Assembly: GCA_946479335.1 (NCBI GenBank)
Contig: CAMLFP010000043.1
Coordinates: forward strand, 1-23,381
Source of the DNA: an uncultured Archangium sp.
GTDB taxonomy: Bacteria > Myxococcota > Myxococcia > Myxococcales > Myxococcaceae
Reading direction: 5' to 3'
DNA: 23,381 nucleotides
The notes under the pieces were generated by a model, which was not told where the DNA came from, did no database searches, and worked only from the letters and a program-made list of their open reading frames with translations. Position 1 is the first letter of the stretch. Every line of letters begins with the position of its first letter. Made by a program: the position numbers and the translations under genes. This document shows, in pieces, positions 1-6,979 of this stretch.

Positions 1-160
1 GTCGAACCCGATGGCCGGCTCCGGCGGCATGAGCGGGCTCCCCGCCGACTTCCTCATCGACGCAAGCGGCAAGGTGCAGGCCGCGCAGTACGGCCGTCAC
101 CCCGCGGAGCTCTGGTCAGTCGATGACGTGTTGGCGTTGGCGCGCCGCGCTCAGGTGTAG
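1..160 (+). CDS. Peroxiredoxin-like (AhpC/TSA, thioredoxin-fold) protein, C-terminal end only
   Basis: The reading frame is open from base 2 to a TAG at 158-160 and gives about 52 residues, with the start upstream of the window. The visible part has the C-terminal strand-and-turn pattern of thioredoxin-fold redoxins: LPADFLIDASGKV, an AAQYGRH turn, and then a terminal helix (DDVLALARRAQ). This matches the tail of AhpC/TSA-type peroxiredoxin-like proteins, which reduce peroxides through an N-terminal cysteine. That active-site part lies outside the window, so catalytic competence cannot be judged. The last 10 bp overlap the 3' end of the convergent membrane-protein gene. The family call rests on a short segment and is therefore tentative. 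Confidence 0.6.
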   Translation, partial: SNPMAGSGGMSGLPADFLIDASGKVQAAQYGRHPAELWSVDDVLALARRAQV

Positions 161-1158
161 TCAGGCGGCGGCAGGCTGGAGCTCTTGCGCAGCGCGAGGA
201 AGAGCGCGGCCCACACCATGTACATCACGGGGATGGTGACCAGCAGGCCCACGCAGCACGCCGCGAAGCCGAGGAACTGCATGATGGCGAGCACCACGCC
301 GTAGCCCAAGAGGCGCAGCCGCTGCCCGGAGCCGAGCTGGAAGGCCCGCGCGATGGCCTCGGTCGGCGTGCAGTCGCCCACCACCAGCTCCGGCATCGCG
401 AAGATGCTCACCGGCAGCATGACGATGGTGAAGACGAGGATCACCATGAGCGCCCCGAAGACGATCGCCATCGGCACCGGCGCGAGCACGTCCTCCGGGC
501 GCGTGTGCGAGGGGTTCGACCAGTCGAAGCCGATCACCTTGAGCACCGCGAACACCGCGCCACCGAACACCGCCATCGGCCCGATGAAGTTCAGCATGAA
601 GACCGTGACCTGCAGCGCGAGGTACTTCGGCAGCGCCTTGAGGTGGCCGAACATCCTCCCGAGGTCACCTTTGCGGCCGTTCACGAGGTCGAACATCAAC
701 CGGTAGAACGCGCTGAGCGCCACCGCCTGCGTCAACGTCTGGATGACGATCGACACCACGTAGGAGATCAACACCGCGCGCACGAGCACCATCGGGTCGG
801 CCCTGATGGCGTCGGCGTCGTTCAGGTTCGCGCCGGCGATGGCGGTGATCGCCTGCGTGAAGATGTTCGACACCACGCTGCCGACCATCACCATGCCGAA
901 GTAGATGATGGTGCCGATGATCGGCATCGACGGGTCGCGCTTGAACTGCTCGACGACGTGGTTGAACAGCTCGGAGAACGTCGAGTTCGCGTCGAAGGGG
1001 AACTCGGGCGTCGCGTCCTTCGCGCGGCAGGTCGGGCAGCGCGGCTCGCCGTTCGGCGTGCAGTCCGCGCACATGAAGTTGCCGCAGCGCTCACACACGC
1101 CGTTGGCGGGGTTGGCGGGGTGAATCGCGCACTGCGCTCCAGGCGGGGCCGACAACAT
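151..1158 (-). CDS. B-box/zinc-ribbon N-terminal domain fused to a polytopic membrane protein
   Basis: This is a 335-residue protein. Residues 10-44 hold an evenly spaced set of metal ligands (C10, H13, C22, C25, C30, C33, C41, C44), which looks like a B-box or double zinc ribbon. A polar linker follows to about residue 75, then five or six hydrophobic segments (roughly 80-110, 124-158, 180-207, 230-260 and 285-325). The two cysteines near residue 300 lie in the last membrane segment. The role is unknown. The pattern of zinc finger plus membrane domain recurs in myxobacterial genomes. The ATG is preceded by AAAGGAG (minus strand, 1168-1174). Only 30 bp separate it from the divergent YkgJ-type gene, so the two promoters must overlap coding sequence. 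It overlaps the preceding convergent gene by 10 bp. Confidence 0.85.
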   Translation of the reverse strand: MLSAPPGAQCAIHPANPANGVCERCGNFMCADCTPNGEPRCPTCRAKDATPEFPFDANSTFSELFNHVVEQFKRDPSMPIIGTIIYFGMVMVGSVVSNIFTQAITAIAGANLNDADAIRADPMVLVRAVLISYVVSIVIQTLTQAVALSAFYRLMFDLVNGRKGDLGRMFGHLKALPKYLALQVTVFMLNFIGPMAVFGGAVFAVLKVIGFDWSNPSHTRPEDVLAPVPMAIVFGALMVILVFTIVMLPVSIFAMPELVVGDCTPTEAIARAFQLGSGQRLRLLGYGVVLAIMQFLGFAACCVGLLVTIPVMYMVWAALFLALRKSSSLPPPDYT

Positions 1159-1188
1159 TCGAACGCGCTCCTTTGGTAGGGAAGGCGC

Positions 1189-1662
1189 GTGACGCTAGCG
1201 GAAGACGAGCTCGAGTGGCGGCGCGCGGTGACCGAGACGCGCGCGGTGCTGCGCAAGGCCGCCGACGCCTGGAGCCGCCATGCGTGCCCGGCGTCAGGCG
1301 AGTGCTGTCAGCTCTCGGTGACCAAGCGCCAGCCGTACCTGTGGCCCAGCGAGTGGCGGCTGTTGATGGAGCACCTGAAGCGCGCGCGCCGGCCGATGCC
1401 TCCGCCGCGCGAAGACGGCGCGTGCCCATTCCTCGACGCGAGCGGAAAGCGCTGCAGCGTCTACGAAGCGCGCCCCTTCGGCTGCCGCACGTTCTTCTGC
1501 GGGCGCATCACCGGGCCCTCGAAGATCCCCGCCGACGAGACGAACGCGCTGCTCGAGCGCCTCACGGCGTTGAATGTCGCGGTCGACCCGCACTGCGAGC
1601 CGCGCCCGATGCTCGACTGGTGCGCCGGTGCCGCGGAGGAGCAGGACTCAGGAAGCGAGTGA
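1189..1662 (+). CDS. YkgJ family cysteine-cluster protein
   Basis: This 157-residue protein begins with GTG and has a purine-rich GGTAGGGAAGG just upstream (1175-1185). Cysteines at 33, 39, 40, 79, 89, 99 and 104 form the YkgJ-type pattern (C-x5-CC, then C, then C, then R-P-x-G-C-R-x-F-x-C), with further cysteines at 136 and 145. The family is annotated as zinc- or iron-chelating, and some members are suspected to bind an Fe-S cluster. The biochemical role is not established. No signal peptide is present, so it should be cytoplasmic. Its stop overlaps the 3' end of the convergent sigma-factor gene by 15 bp. The family assignment is firm, the function is not. Confidence 0.88.
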   Translation: MTLAEDELEWRRAVTETRAVLRKAADAWSRHACPASGECCQLSVTKRQPYLWPSEWRLLMEHLKRARRPMPPPREDGACPFLDASGKRCSVYEARPFGCRTFFCGRITGPSKIPADETNALLERLTALNVAVDPHCEPRPMLDWCAGAAEEQDSGSE

Positions 1663-2889
1663 GCCGGCCGCGCGCCGGTGCAGCAACGCGCGCTCACGTT
1701 CGTTCGAGGTGCGCTGCGCCGCCCGGAGGAAGGCCTCGCGCGCGTCCGCGTGCCGCCCCAGCTTCTCCAGCAGATCTCCGCGCACCGCGTGGAGCAGGTG
1801 GTAGTCGCGCAGCACCTCGTCCAGCTCGTCGAGCAGCGGCAGCGCCTGCCCGGCGCCGAACGCCATCGCCACCGCGACCGTGCGGTTCAGCTCCACCACC
1901 GGCGACTGCGTCACCTCCACCAGCGCGTCGTAGAGCGCGACGATGCGCGGCCAGTCGGTGTCGGCCGCGACCGCCGCGCGCGCGTGGCACGCCGCGATCG
2001 CCGCCTGGAGGGCGTACGGGCCCAACGGCTGCGTCCTCGCCTCCGCGCGCTGCAGCGCCTCCAACCCCCGCGTGATGGCCAGCCGGTTCCAGCGAGAACG
2101 ATCCTGCTCCATCAGCAGCACCGCTTCTCCGGCGGCGTCCACGCGCGCCGCGAAGCGCGACGACTGCAGCTCCATCAGCGCGACGAGCCCGTGCACCTCC
2201 GCTTCGTGCGGCACGAGGCCCGCCAGCACGCGCCCCAGCCGCAGCGCCTCGTCACTCAGCTCCGGCCGCAGCAGGTCATCGCCCGCCGTCGCCGCGTAGC
2301 CCTCGTTGAACACCAGGTAGATGACCTCCAACACCGGTGAGAGGCGCGCGTGCAGCGCCTCGCCCTCGGGCACCTCGAAGGGCACCTTCGCCTCGCTGAG
2401 GGTCCGCTTCGCGCGCACCAACCGCTGCGCCATCGTGGCCTCGGTGCTGAGGAAGGCGCGGGCGATCTCCGCGGTGGAGAGCCCGGCCACCAGCCGCAGC
2501 GTCAGCGCCACGCGCGACTCGCGCGAGATGACCGGGTGACACGCGATGAGCATCAGCCGCAGCACGTCGTCGCCGGGGCTGTCGAGCGCCTCGTCATCGA
2601 GCTCGAGCGAGCGCGGTGCGTTCTCCGCGAGCTCCGCGTGCTTCGCGTCGGTCAGCGTGCGCCGGCGGCCTTCATCGAACGCGCGGTGCTTCGCCGTGGT
2701 CATCAACCACGCGCCCGGGTTCTGGGGGATGCCGCTCGCCGGCCAGGTCTCCAACGCGGCGAGCAGCGCCTCTTGCGCGAGGTCTTCGGCGCGGTCGACG
2801 TCGCGGGTGAGCCGCACGAGGCCGCCGAGGAGCCGCGGCGCTTCGAGCCGCCACACCGCCTCGACCGCCTCGCGCGTCACCGCGCTCAC
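1648..2889 (-). CDS. ECF RNA polymerase sigma factor, ECF42-type, with C-terminal helical (TPR-like) extension
   Basis: This 413-residue protein begins with GTG. Residues about 15-77 are sigma region 2 ([19 protein letters not shown], then [20 protein letters not shown]). Residues about 108-168 are region 4, with a helix-turn-helix ([20 protein letters not shown]). From about 185 onward there is a long extension with the FNEGY motif (194-198), an H-GL-ALM-L segment, [12 protein letters not shown], and a final TPR-like repeat. This layout defines the ECF42 group, which is known to be encoded beside YCII/DGPF genes and to lack a classical anti-sigma factor. That matches here: two DGPF genes lie directly upstream. 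The GTG start overlaps the stop of the preceding YCII gene by 4 bp (2886-2889), implying translational coupling. No anti-sigma gene is nearby. The extension is thought to replace the anti-sigma factor. Confidence 0.93.
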   Translation of the reverse strand: MSAVTREAVEAVWRLEAPRLLGGLVRLTRDVDRAEDLAQEALLAALETWPASGIPQNPGAWLMTTAKHRAFDEGRRRTLTDAKHAELAENAPRSLELDDEALDSPGDDVLRLMLIACHPVISRESRVALTLRLVAGLSTAEIARAFLSTEATMAQRLVRAKRTLSEAKVPFEVPEGEALHARLSPVLEVIYLVFNEGYAATAGDDLLRPELSDEALRLGRVLAGLVPHEAEVHGLVALMELQSSRFAARVDAAGEAVLLMEQDRSRWNRLAITRGLEALQRAEARTQPLGPYALQAAIAACHARAAVAADTDWPRIVALYDALVEVTQSPVVELNRTVAVAMAFGAGQALPLLDELDEVLRDYHLLHAVRGDLLEKLGRHADAREAFLRAAQRTSNERERALLHRRAAGSLAS

Positions 2890-3311
2890 TTCTGCCCGAT
2901 GCGCTCGCGGAGCTTCGCCTCGCGCGCCTGCAGCTCCGGGGTGAACGCTTCACCGAAGTCTTCGGGCTCGAAGAACGGGCGGAGCTCCAGCGTCGACTCC
3001 TCGCCGGGCATCGGGTCGGGGCAGCGGCGCGCCCACTCCAGCGCCTCGTCCATCGAGCGGACCTGCCAGATCCAGAAGCCCGAGACGAGCTCCCGGGTCT
3101 CCGCGAACGGCCCGTCGATGACGGTGCGCTTGCCGCCGCTGAAGTTCACCCGCTTGCCCCGCGCGCTGGGCGTCAACCCGTCGCCGCCGAGCATCACGCC
3201 GGCCTTCACCAGCTCTTCGTTGAAGCGGCCCATCTCCGCGATGAGCTTCTCGGAGGGCATGACGCCCGCTTCGGAGTTCTTCGTCGCCTTCACGATGACC
3301 ATGACTTTCAT
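2886..3311 (-). CDS. YCII-related (DGPF domain) protein, distal copy
   Basis: This 141-residue protein has the ferredoxin-like YCII fold pattern: an N-terminal strand (MKVMVIVKA), a helix around 20-38, and the signature DGPF at 66-69 followed by [16 protein letters not shown] proteins resemble muconolactone isomerases. The DGPF subgroup is linked to ECF sigma factors, but its reaction is unknown. I chose the ATG at 3309-3311 over longer in-frame extensions because AGGAGA lies a few bases upstream and the protein then begins at the conserved first strand. It is the second gene of the ECF42 operon, 28 bp after the first YCII gene, and its stop overlaps the sigma-factor start by 4 bp. After residue 110 it has a charged tail that the other copy lacks. 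Confidence 0.92.
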   Translation of the reverse strand: MKVMVIVKATKNSEAGVMPSEKLIAEMGRFNEELVKAGVMLGGDGLTPSARGKRVNFSGGKRTVIDGPFAETRELVSGFWIWQVRSMDEALEWARRCPDPMPGEESTLELRPFFEPEDFGEAFTPELQAREAKLRERIGQK

Positions 3312-3339
3312 GATGTTTCTCCTGGTGTTGTCGGTGGGG

Positions 3340-3714
3340 TCACTGCGCGCCGGGCATGTCGTCGGGCCCCGCCACCGGGCGGAACTCGCACTCGAACTCG
3401 AACTCCGGCCAGTGAACGAGGTGCAGGTCGACGAACTCCTTCGCGACGCGCAGCGCCTCATCGGGCGTGCCCTGCAGCATCGCCCAGCCGCCGACGACCT
3501 CCTTCGCTTCGGAGAACGGGCCATCGGTGATGGTCAGCTTGCCCTTCGCGACGCGGAACTTCTTCGCCTTCGCGGTGGGCAACAGGCCGCCGGTGTCGAC
3601 GAGGTGGCCTTCCTTCATCGTCTTCTCGATGAAGGCGCCCATCGCCTCCATCAGCGAGGCGGGAGGCGTTTCATTCTTCAACTCGGCGTGTTTGATGAAC
3701 GTGAGGAACTTCAT
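3340..3714 (-). CDS. YCII-related (DGPF domain) protein, promoter-proximal copy
   Basis: This 124-residue protein starts at an ATG with a strong AAGGAG (minus strand, 3722-3727). It begins with the conserved strand MKFLTFIKHAE, has a helix around 18-36, a Gly-rich GGLLPTAKAKKFRV segment, and the DGPF signature at 64-67 followed by SEAKEVVGGWAM. It is a paralogue of the next gene, clearly diverged in sequence. It is the first gene of the ECF42 operon, directly downstream of the TGTCGA/CGTC promoter at 3749-3778. Duplicated DGPF genes are common in ECF42 loci and are the usual direct target of the sigma factor. Enzymatic function is unknown. A small-molecule-binding or isomerase-like role would be inference from the fold. 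Confidence 0.92.
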   Translation of the reverse strand: MKFLTFIKHAELKNETPPASLMEAMGAFIEKTMKEGHLVDTGGLLPTAKAKKFRVAKGKLTITDGPFSEAKEVVGGWAMLQGTPDEALRVAKEFVDLHLVHWPEFEFECEFRPVAGPDDMPGAQ

Positions 3715-3748
3715 GAGGGGGCTCCTTTGAGGTGTGAGGTTGCACCCA

Positions 3749-3778
3749 GACGACGAACGGCGTCGCCGGAGATCGACA
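3749..3778 (-). promoter_or_regulatory. Predicted ECF42-type promoter driving the YCII-YCII-sigma operon
   Basis: On the minus strand TGTCGA (3773-3778) is followed after 17 bp by CGTCGTC (3749-3755). The -10-like box lies about 35 bp upstream of the first YCII start codon. A TGTCGA -35 with a CGTC-like -10 is, as I recall, the motif described for ECF42 targets. Directly upstream of the -35 lies the AT-rich stretch 3781-3799, unusual in this GC-rich window, which could act as an UP element. Positive autoregulation is inferred. Confidence 0.65.
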
Positions 3779-3787
3779 TCACATTTT

Positions 3788-3814
3788 CAAAAGATTTTCG
3801 GCCCCCTCGCGGGG
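3788..3814 (-). terminator. Possible weak intrinsic terminator after the LysM gene
   Basis: On the minus strand, just after the LysM stop codon, a 4-bp C4/G4 stem with a 4-nt loop (3803-3814) is followed by GGCCGAAAATCTTTT. The stem is short and the T-run is interrupted, so this is a weak candidate. It would separate the LysM gene from the ECF42 operon downstream. Confidence 0.25.
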
Positions 3815-3815
3815 T

Positions 3816-4874
3816 TCAGCTCTTCGGCCACGTGCCGGGCGGCACCATGATGAGGCCGGAGTTCCAGCCCCAGTCCTTCAGCGGCGTCTGCTGAATGGCG
3901 TGCTCGGAGTTGGGCATCTCCGCCCAGTGGAACTCGTTCACCTCGCCGGAGCGGCCGACGAAGGTGTGCACGCCGCCCTTGGCGAGGCCGAAGAAGAAGG
4001 GCACCTCCTTGAGCTTCTCGATGCCCGAGAGGTCCTGCTTCGTCTTGTCGGGGTCGGTGGGGCGGTAGTTGATGACCTGCGCGTCGACCGCGATGCCGTA
4101 GTAGCCCTTGCCCTTGGCGACCTGCACCGCGGAGAACGAGTGCTCCGGGTTGCCGTCGTTGGGGTTCTTGGCGTCGGGGTTCCAGTAGATCGACTGCCAG
4201 CCGTCCTTCTTGAGCTCTTTTGCGAGGTCGGTGCCCTTGCTGCCGTTGGCCACCACCGTCTTCATGATCTGCGCCCAGCGCTCCGACTTGCCGGCCGCCG
4301 CGTAGGCCGCGCCGACGTTCTCCATCGCCCAGCCGATGCAGCTGGCCTCCTTGATGCTGGAGGCCGAGGGCGGAGTGACGCCCGGCTTGGTGTTCTCCGC
4401 GATCCACTGCGTCTTCTCTTCGGGGCTCATCGTCTTCCACGACGAGTGGTCGCCGTAATACGTGCCGACGCCGGTCTTCTCGATGGCGTCGAGGTGCTTC
4501 TGCGTGCGCATCGCGATCGACTGCGCGCCGCCCGCCGCCATCTTCGCGCCGAGGTCGTTGGGGCGCGTGGTGGTGCCCGTGGCCTGCGTGGCCGTGGTGC
4601 GCCCGGTGTTCTGCCAGCCCGCGGTGGTGCTCTGCGTGGGCGGCGGAGGCGTCGTGCCGCCCGGCACCTGCAGCGACCACCCGACCTGGATGGCGTTGCG
4701 GTTGGTCGCCAGCGACGGGTACCTGGCGGTGTTGGCCGCGACCAGCGCGTCGACGCTCACGCCCGCGCGCTGCGCCAGCTTCGAGAGGGTGTCACCCGAC
4801 TGCACGGTGACGGAACCACCGGTTTGAGGCAGCGGGCGCAGGTTGGCCGACGACGACTCGAGACGGACAGGCAT
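3816..4874 (-). CDS. LysM-domain protein with an unassigned Cys/His-containing C-terminal domain
   Basis: This protein has 352 residues from the ATG at 4872-4874, which has GGGGGA just upstream. An in-frame extension to 5051 would overlap the preceding gene. Residues about 21-70 form one LysM repeat (TVQSGDTLSKLAQRAGVSVD, then AIQVGWSLQV), which typically binds N-acetylglucosamine in peptidoglycan. A Pro/Thr/Gln-rich linker (71-108) follows, then a domain of about 240 residues that I do not recognise. It has a single cysteine, C179, at the head of a helix (CIGWAMENVGAAY), and a later GVHTFVG strand with H303, an order typical of papain-like or transglutaminase-like folds. No signal peptide is visible. 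It is the last of four minus-strand genes and starts 47 bp after the lipoprotein stop. The enzymatic role is inference. Confidence 0.85.
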   Translation of the reverse strand: MPVRLESSSANLRPLPQTGGSVTVQSGDTLSKLAQRAGVSVDALVAANTARYPSLATNRNAIQVGWSLQVPGGTTPPPPTQSTTAGWQNTGRTTATQATGTTTRPNDLGAKMAAGGAQSIAMRTQKHLDAIEKTGVGTYYGDHSSWKTMSPEEKTQWIAENTKPGVTPPSASSIKEASCIGWAMENVGAAYAAAGKSERWAQIMKTVVANGSKGTDLAKELKKDGWQSIYWNPDAKNPNDGNPEHSFSAVQVAKGKGYYGIAVDAQVINYRPTDPDKTKQDLSGIEKLKEVPFFFGLAKGGVHTFVGRSGEVNEFHWAEMPNSEHAIQQTPLKDWGWNSGLIMVPPGTWPKS

Positions 4875-4921
4875 GTGTTTCCCCCGGGGAAGAGAGGTGG
4901 GTGACGGTAGTGGGTCTGACT

Positions 4922-5824
4922 TCAGTCGTGCAACCAGCTGGGCTCGCACGCGTACTGCGTGCAGGCGAACTGACCGCCCGTCCACGACACGAGGTCGTAG
5001 AACTCGTCGCAGGTGGGCACGTACTGCGCGCACGCGCCGGCGCTCGCGCACCCGGCCGAGACCTGGCAGCGGTCGGCGTCACGCGTCCACACCGGCACCT
5101 TGTTCGACGCGCAGAACGGCGCCGAGATGCGCGGGCACGACTTCGTCTGGTCGGGGAGCTTCACGAACACCTGGCTGCCCAGCAGCACCTTCTCGGTGCC
5201 GGCGCCCACCTTCGCGCCGTCGGCGATGATGCCCACCACCAGCGCGCCGCCGTTGACGACGCGGTTGGTGAGCCAGTTGCCATCGACGCGCGGCTTGAGC
5301 GCCAGCTCGATGTCGAGGTCGTTCACGTTCGTCCTGGTGGTGCTGTGCAGCTTCGTGGCCTGCAGCGAGGGGCAGGGCGCGGTGATGCACTGGATGTTGA
5401 GGCCCGTGACGCTGAAGAACGTGTCCGACTCGCTCCACGTCGCGCCCGGCATGCCGCGCCACGCGGTGGTGACGATGAACTTGCGGTAGCCCTGCGCGTC
5501 CTTCGGGCCCAGCTTGCCGTACAGCACCGCGCCGAAGTCGGGCGCGCCCGTGGCGTCACCCTGGTGCTCCTCGAGGAGGTTCGTGAACTCGAAGCCGGTG
5601 ACGTACTCCTCCTTCACCGTGGCCCGGTTGATGTCGTGGATGAAGTAGCCCCCGCACGCCGGCGCCGCGCACTTGCGCGGGTCATGCCGGTACACCACGT
5701 AGCTGCGCGTCGACGTGCCCAGCTCGCCGTCGGCCGCCGCCGTCTCGTCAAAGCCGCCGACTTCGGCCTCGGTCACACCGCAAGCCGCGAAGAAAACTGC
5801 CCCCACCAGCAGAAAGTTGCGCAT
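4922..5824 (-). CDS. Cys-rich lipoprotein, DUF6748-like
   Basis: From the ATG at 5822-5824 the protein has 300 residues and a compact lipoprotein signal (MRNFLLVGAVFFAAC, Cys15). In-frame ATGs at 5843-5845 and 5840-5842 would add seven or six residues, and none of the starts has a clear ribosome-binding site. The mature part opens with an acidic linker, then a YVVYRHDPRKCAAPACGGYF motif (about 42-61) that I associate with DUF6748 of myxobacterial secreted proteins, and a second CITAPCPS element. The C-terminal 70 residues are rich in cysteine (SCPRI, FCAS, RCQVSAGC, GACAQYVPTC, ACTQYAC), suggesting disulfide stabilisation outside the cytoplasm. Function is unknown. It lies 52 bp after the upstream gene and 47 bp before the LysM gene. 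Confidence 0.85.
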   Translation of the reverse strand: MRNFLLVGAVFFAACGVTEAEVGGFDETAAADGELGTSTRSYVVYRHDPRKCAAPACGGYFIHDINRATVKEEYVTGFEFTNLLEEHQGDATGAPDFGAVLYGKLGPKDAQGYRKFIVTTAWRGMPGATWSESDTFFSVTGLNIQCITAPCPSLQATKLHSTTRTNVNDLDIELALKPRVDGNWLTNRVVNGGALVVGIIADGAKVGAGTEKVLLGSQVFVKLPDQTKSCPRISAPFCASNKVPVWTRDADRCQVSAGCASAGACAQYVPTCDEFYDLVSWTGGQFACTQYACEPSWLHD

Positions 5825-5876
5825 GGTGGGTGCGGGTAGCATCATGTAGGTTTGATGTCTACCCCCCGGCGCGAGA

Positions 5877-6437
5877 TCAGTCGGCGTGGTGGCCGCCGCC
5901 GCGGAACTCGACGAGCCGGTACAGCCACCCGTCGGGGCCCTGCACGGCGACCTTGCCGACGTTCTGCACGTAGTAGTGCGTCAGCGCGTCGCCGCCGTCG
6001 ACGGGCGTCTCCAGCACCGCGAGGCAGTTGTCGAGCGTCTGCCCGTTCGGCAACGCGACCTGCGCTTCGAGCGCGATGACCTCGAAGGCCGCCTGTTTGC
6101 TGCCGCCGTGCTCGATCGACGCCGTCGTCACCCAGCGGGTGCCGCGGGTGAGGGTCGCGGGGAGCACCACGGCCTCACCGCCGCCGCGCAGCGCGCTCTT
6201 CTCGAGCCACACGCCGTCTTTCACGCGCCACACGGCGCTGCCGCTCGACCTGCCCAGCGAGATGGAGACGTGCGCGCGCCAGTCGGTGAACGACGAGACC
6301 GCGACGCGGCCCCTGCCCTTCGGCAGCTCGTAGGTCCAGGTGACGCCGCCGCGCTGCACGAAGTACTCCGCGCCCAGGCGCGACGCTTCGGTGAGGCCGG
6401 TCTGCGAAAGAGAGAGGAGGAGGGCGAGGGTCAGCAC
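5877..6437 (-). CDS. Small secreted protein of unknown function
   Basis: This 186-residue protein starts with GTG and has a short hydrophobic N-terminus (MLTLALLLSLSQTGLTEA) that reads as a cleavable signal peptide. The rest is predicted to be beta-rich. The end shows a pattern seen in several exported beta-sheet proteins: a strand, LPNGQTLDNCLAVLE, then THYYVQNVGKVAV. This resembles the common form 'NG-T-NC-V-E ... YY-GVGKV'. There is a single cysteine (138). I cannot assign a family. It lies 30 bp after the CBS-pair gene and 52 bp before the lipoprotein, in the same direction, so co-transcription is likely. The start has only a weak GCGGG upstream. Confidence 0.75.
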   Translation of the reverse strand: MLTLALLLSLSQTGLTEASRLGAEYFVQRGGVTWTYELPKGRGRVAVSSFTDWRAHVSISLGRSSGSAVWRVKDGVWLEKSALRGGGEAVVLPATLTRGTRWVTTASIEHGGSKQAAFEVIALEAQVALPNGQTLDNCLAVLETPVDGGDALTHYYVQNVGKVAVQGPDGWLYRLVEFRGGGHHAD

Positions 6438-6467
6438 CGCGACCCGCAGTCTGCCACGCCGCGCCGG

Positions 6468-6824
6468 TTACGCAGCGGCCGTCAGCACCGCGTCGCGCAG
6501 CACCACGCGCCAGCCTTCGAGCACCGACTTCTCGATGAGCAGCGCGTCGACCGAGGTGTCTTCCAGCACGCCGCGCGCGTGCTCCATCGTCGCGTCGTGG
6601 GGCACCTCGACGACCCGCTGCAACGGCAGCATGCGCACCGGCGCCTCCGGGAGCCGCGGCGCCAGGCGCAGCACGGCGTCACGGCGCACCAACCCCATCA
6701 CCTGCTGGTCTTCCTTCAACACGAGCACCACGTCGAATTGCCCGGCGTTCAACATGTCCGCCACGACCCAGAGGGGAGACGACTCCACGACGACCGCCGC
6801 GGCTGCTTCACTGACGTTCAACAT
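6468..6824 (-). CDS. Small protein with a divergent pair of CBS domains
   Basis: This protein has 118 residues from the ATG at 6822-6824. A GTG at 6855-6857 would add 11 residues. I prefer the ATG because the conserved fold starts at MLNVSEAAAAVVVE. Two repeats follow the CBS (Bateman) pattern. The first runs over about residues 2-55 (SSPLWVVADMLNAGQFDVVLVLKEDQQVMGLVRRDAVLRL, in part). The second is more degenerate, over about 60-115 (DATMEHARGVLEDTSVDALLIE, in part). Such pairs usually bind adenine nucleotides and act as sensors. No enzymatic domain is attached. Neither start has a good Shine-Dalgarno, and a strong hairpin (6824-6860) lies immediately upstream of the chosen ATG. It is the first gene of the possible four-gene minus-strand unit. 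Confidence 0.7.
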   Translation of the reverse strand: MLNVSEAAAAVVVESSPLWVVADMLNAGQFDVVLVLKEDQQVMGLVRRDAVLRLAPRLPEAPVRMLPLQRVVEVPHDATMEHARGVLEDTSVDALLIEKSVLEGWRVVLRDAVLTAAA

Positions 6825-6860
6825 GGGTGTGGCACTGTTCAGCTTTCGTGCCGACACCCA
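6824..6860 (-). promoter_or_regulatory. Imperfect inverted repeat at the start of the CBS-pair gene
   Basis: TGGGTGTGGCAC (6824-6835) pairs with GTGCCGACACCCA (6848-6860), giving a 12-bp stem with one bulged base and a 12-nt loop. It directly abuts the ATG of the CBS-pair gene. A 10-bp direct repeat, AACATGGGTG, occurs at 6820-6829 and 6861-6870, with 41 bp between equivalent positions. It may be an mRNA leader hairpin masking translation or a protein-binding operator. The sequence alone does not decide between them. Confidence 0.4.
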
Positions 6861-6979
6861 AACATGGGTGATGACTGGCCTTTCCCTGGGTCATTCGCGA
6901 ACGCCCTTGCAGAAGTGAAACCCGGCCGACCCATCGCGTTGGCCCCGCAACTTCCCCCGAAGCGGCGGGTTCAGCGCGT

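Noticed and set aside
2350..3894. A 514-codon plus-strand open frame across the ECF42 module
   Set aside because: It runs antisense to three well-supported genes, is rich in Arg/Ala/Leu/His as expected from a GC-rich shadow frame, and shows no domain.
4875..5051. A longer start for the LysM gene
   Set aside because: It would overlap the lipoprotein gene, and the extra residues are an Arg-rich shadow. The ATG at 4872-4874 has a purine run before it.
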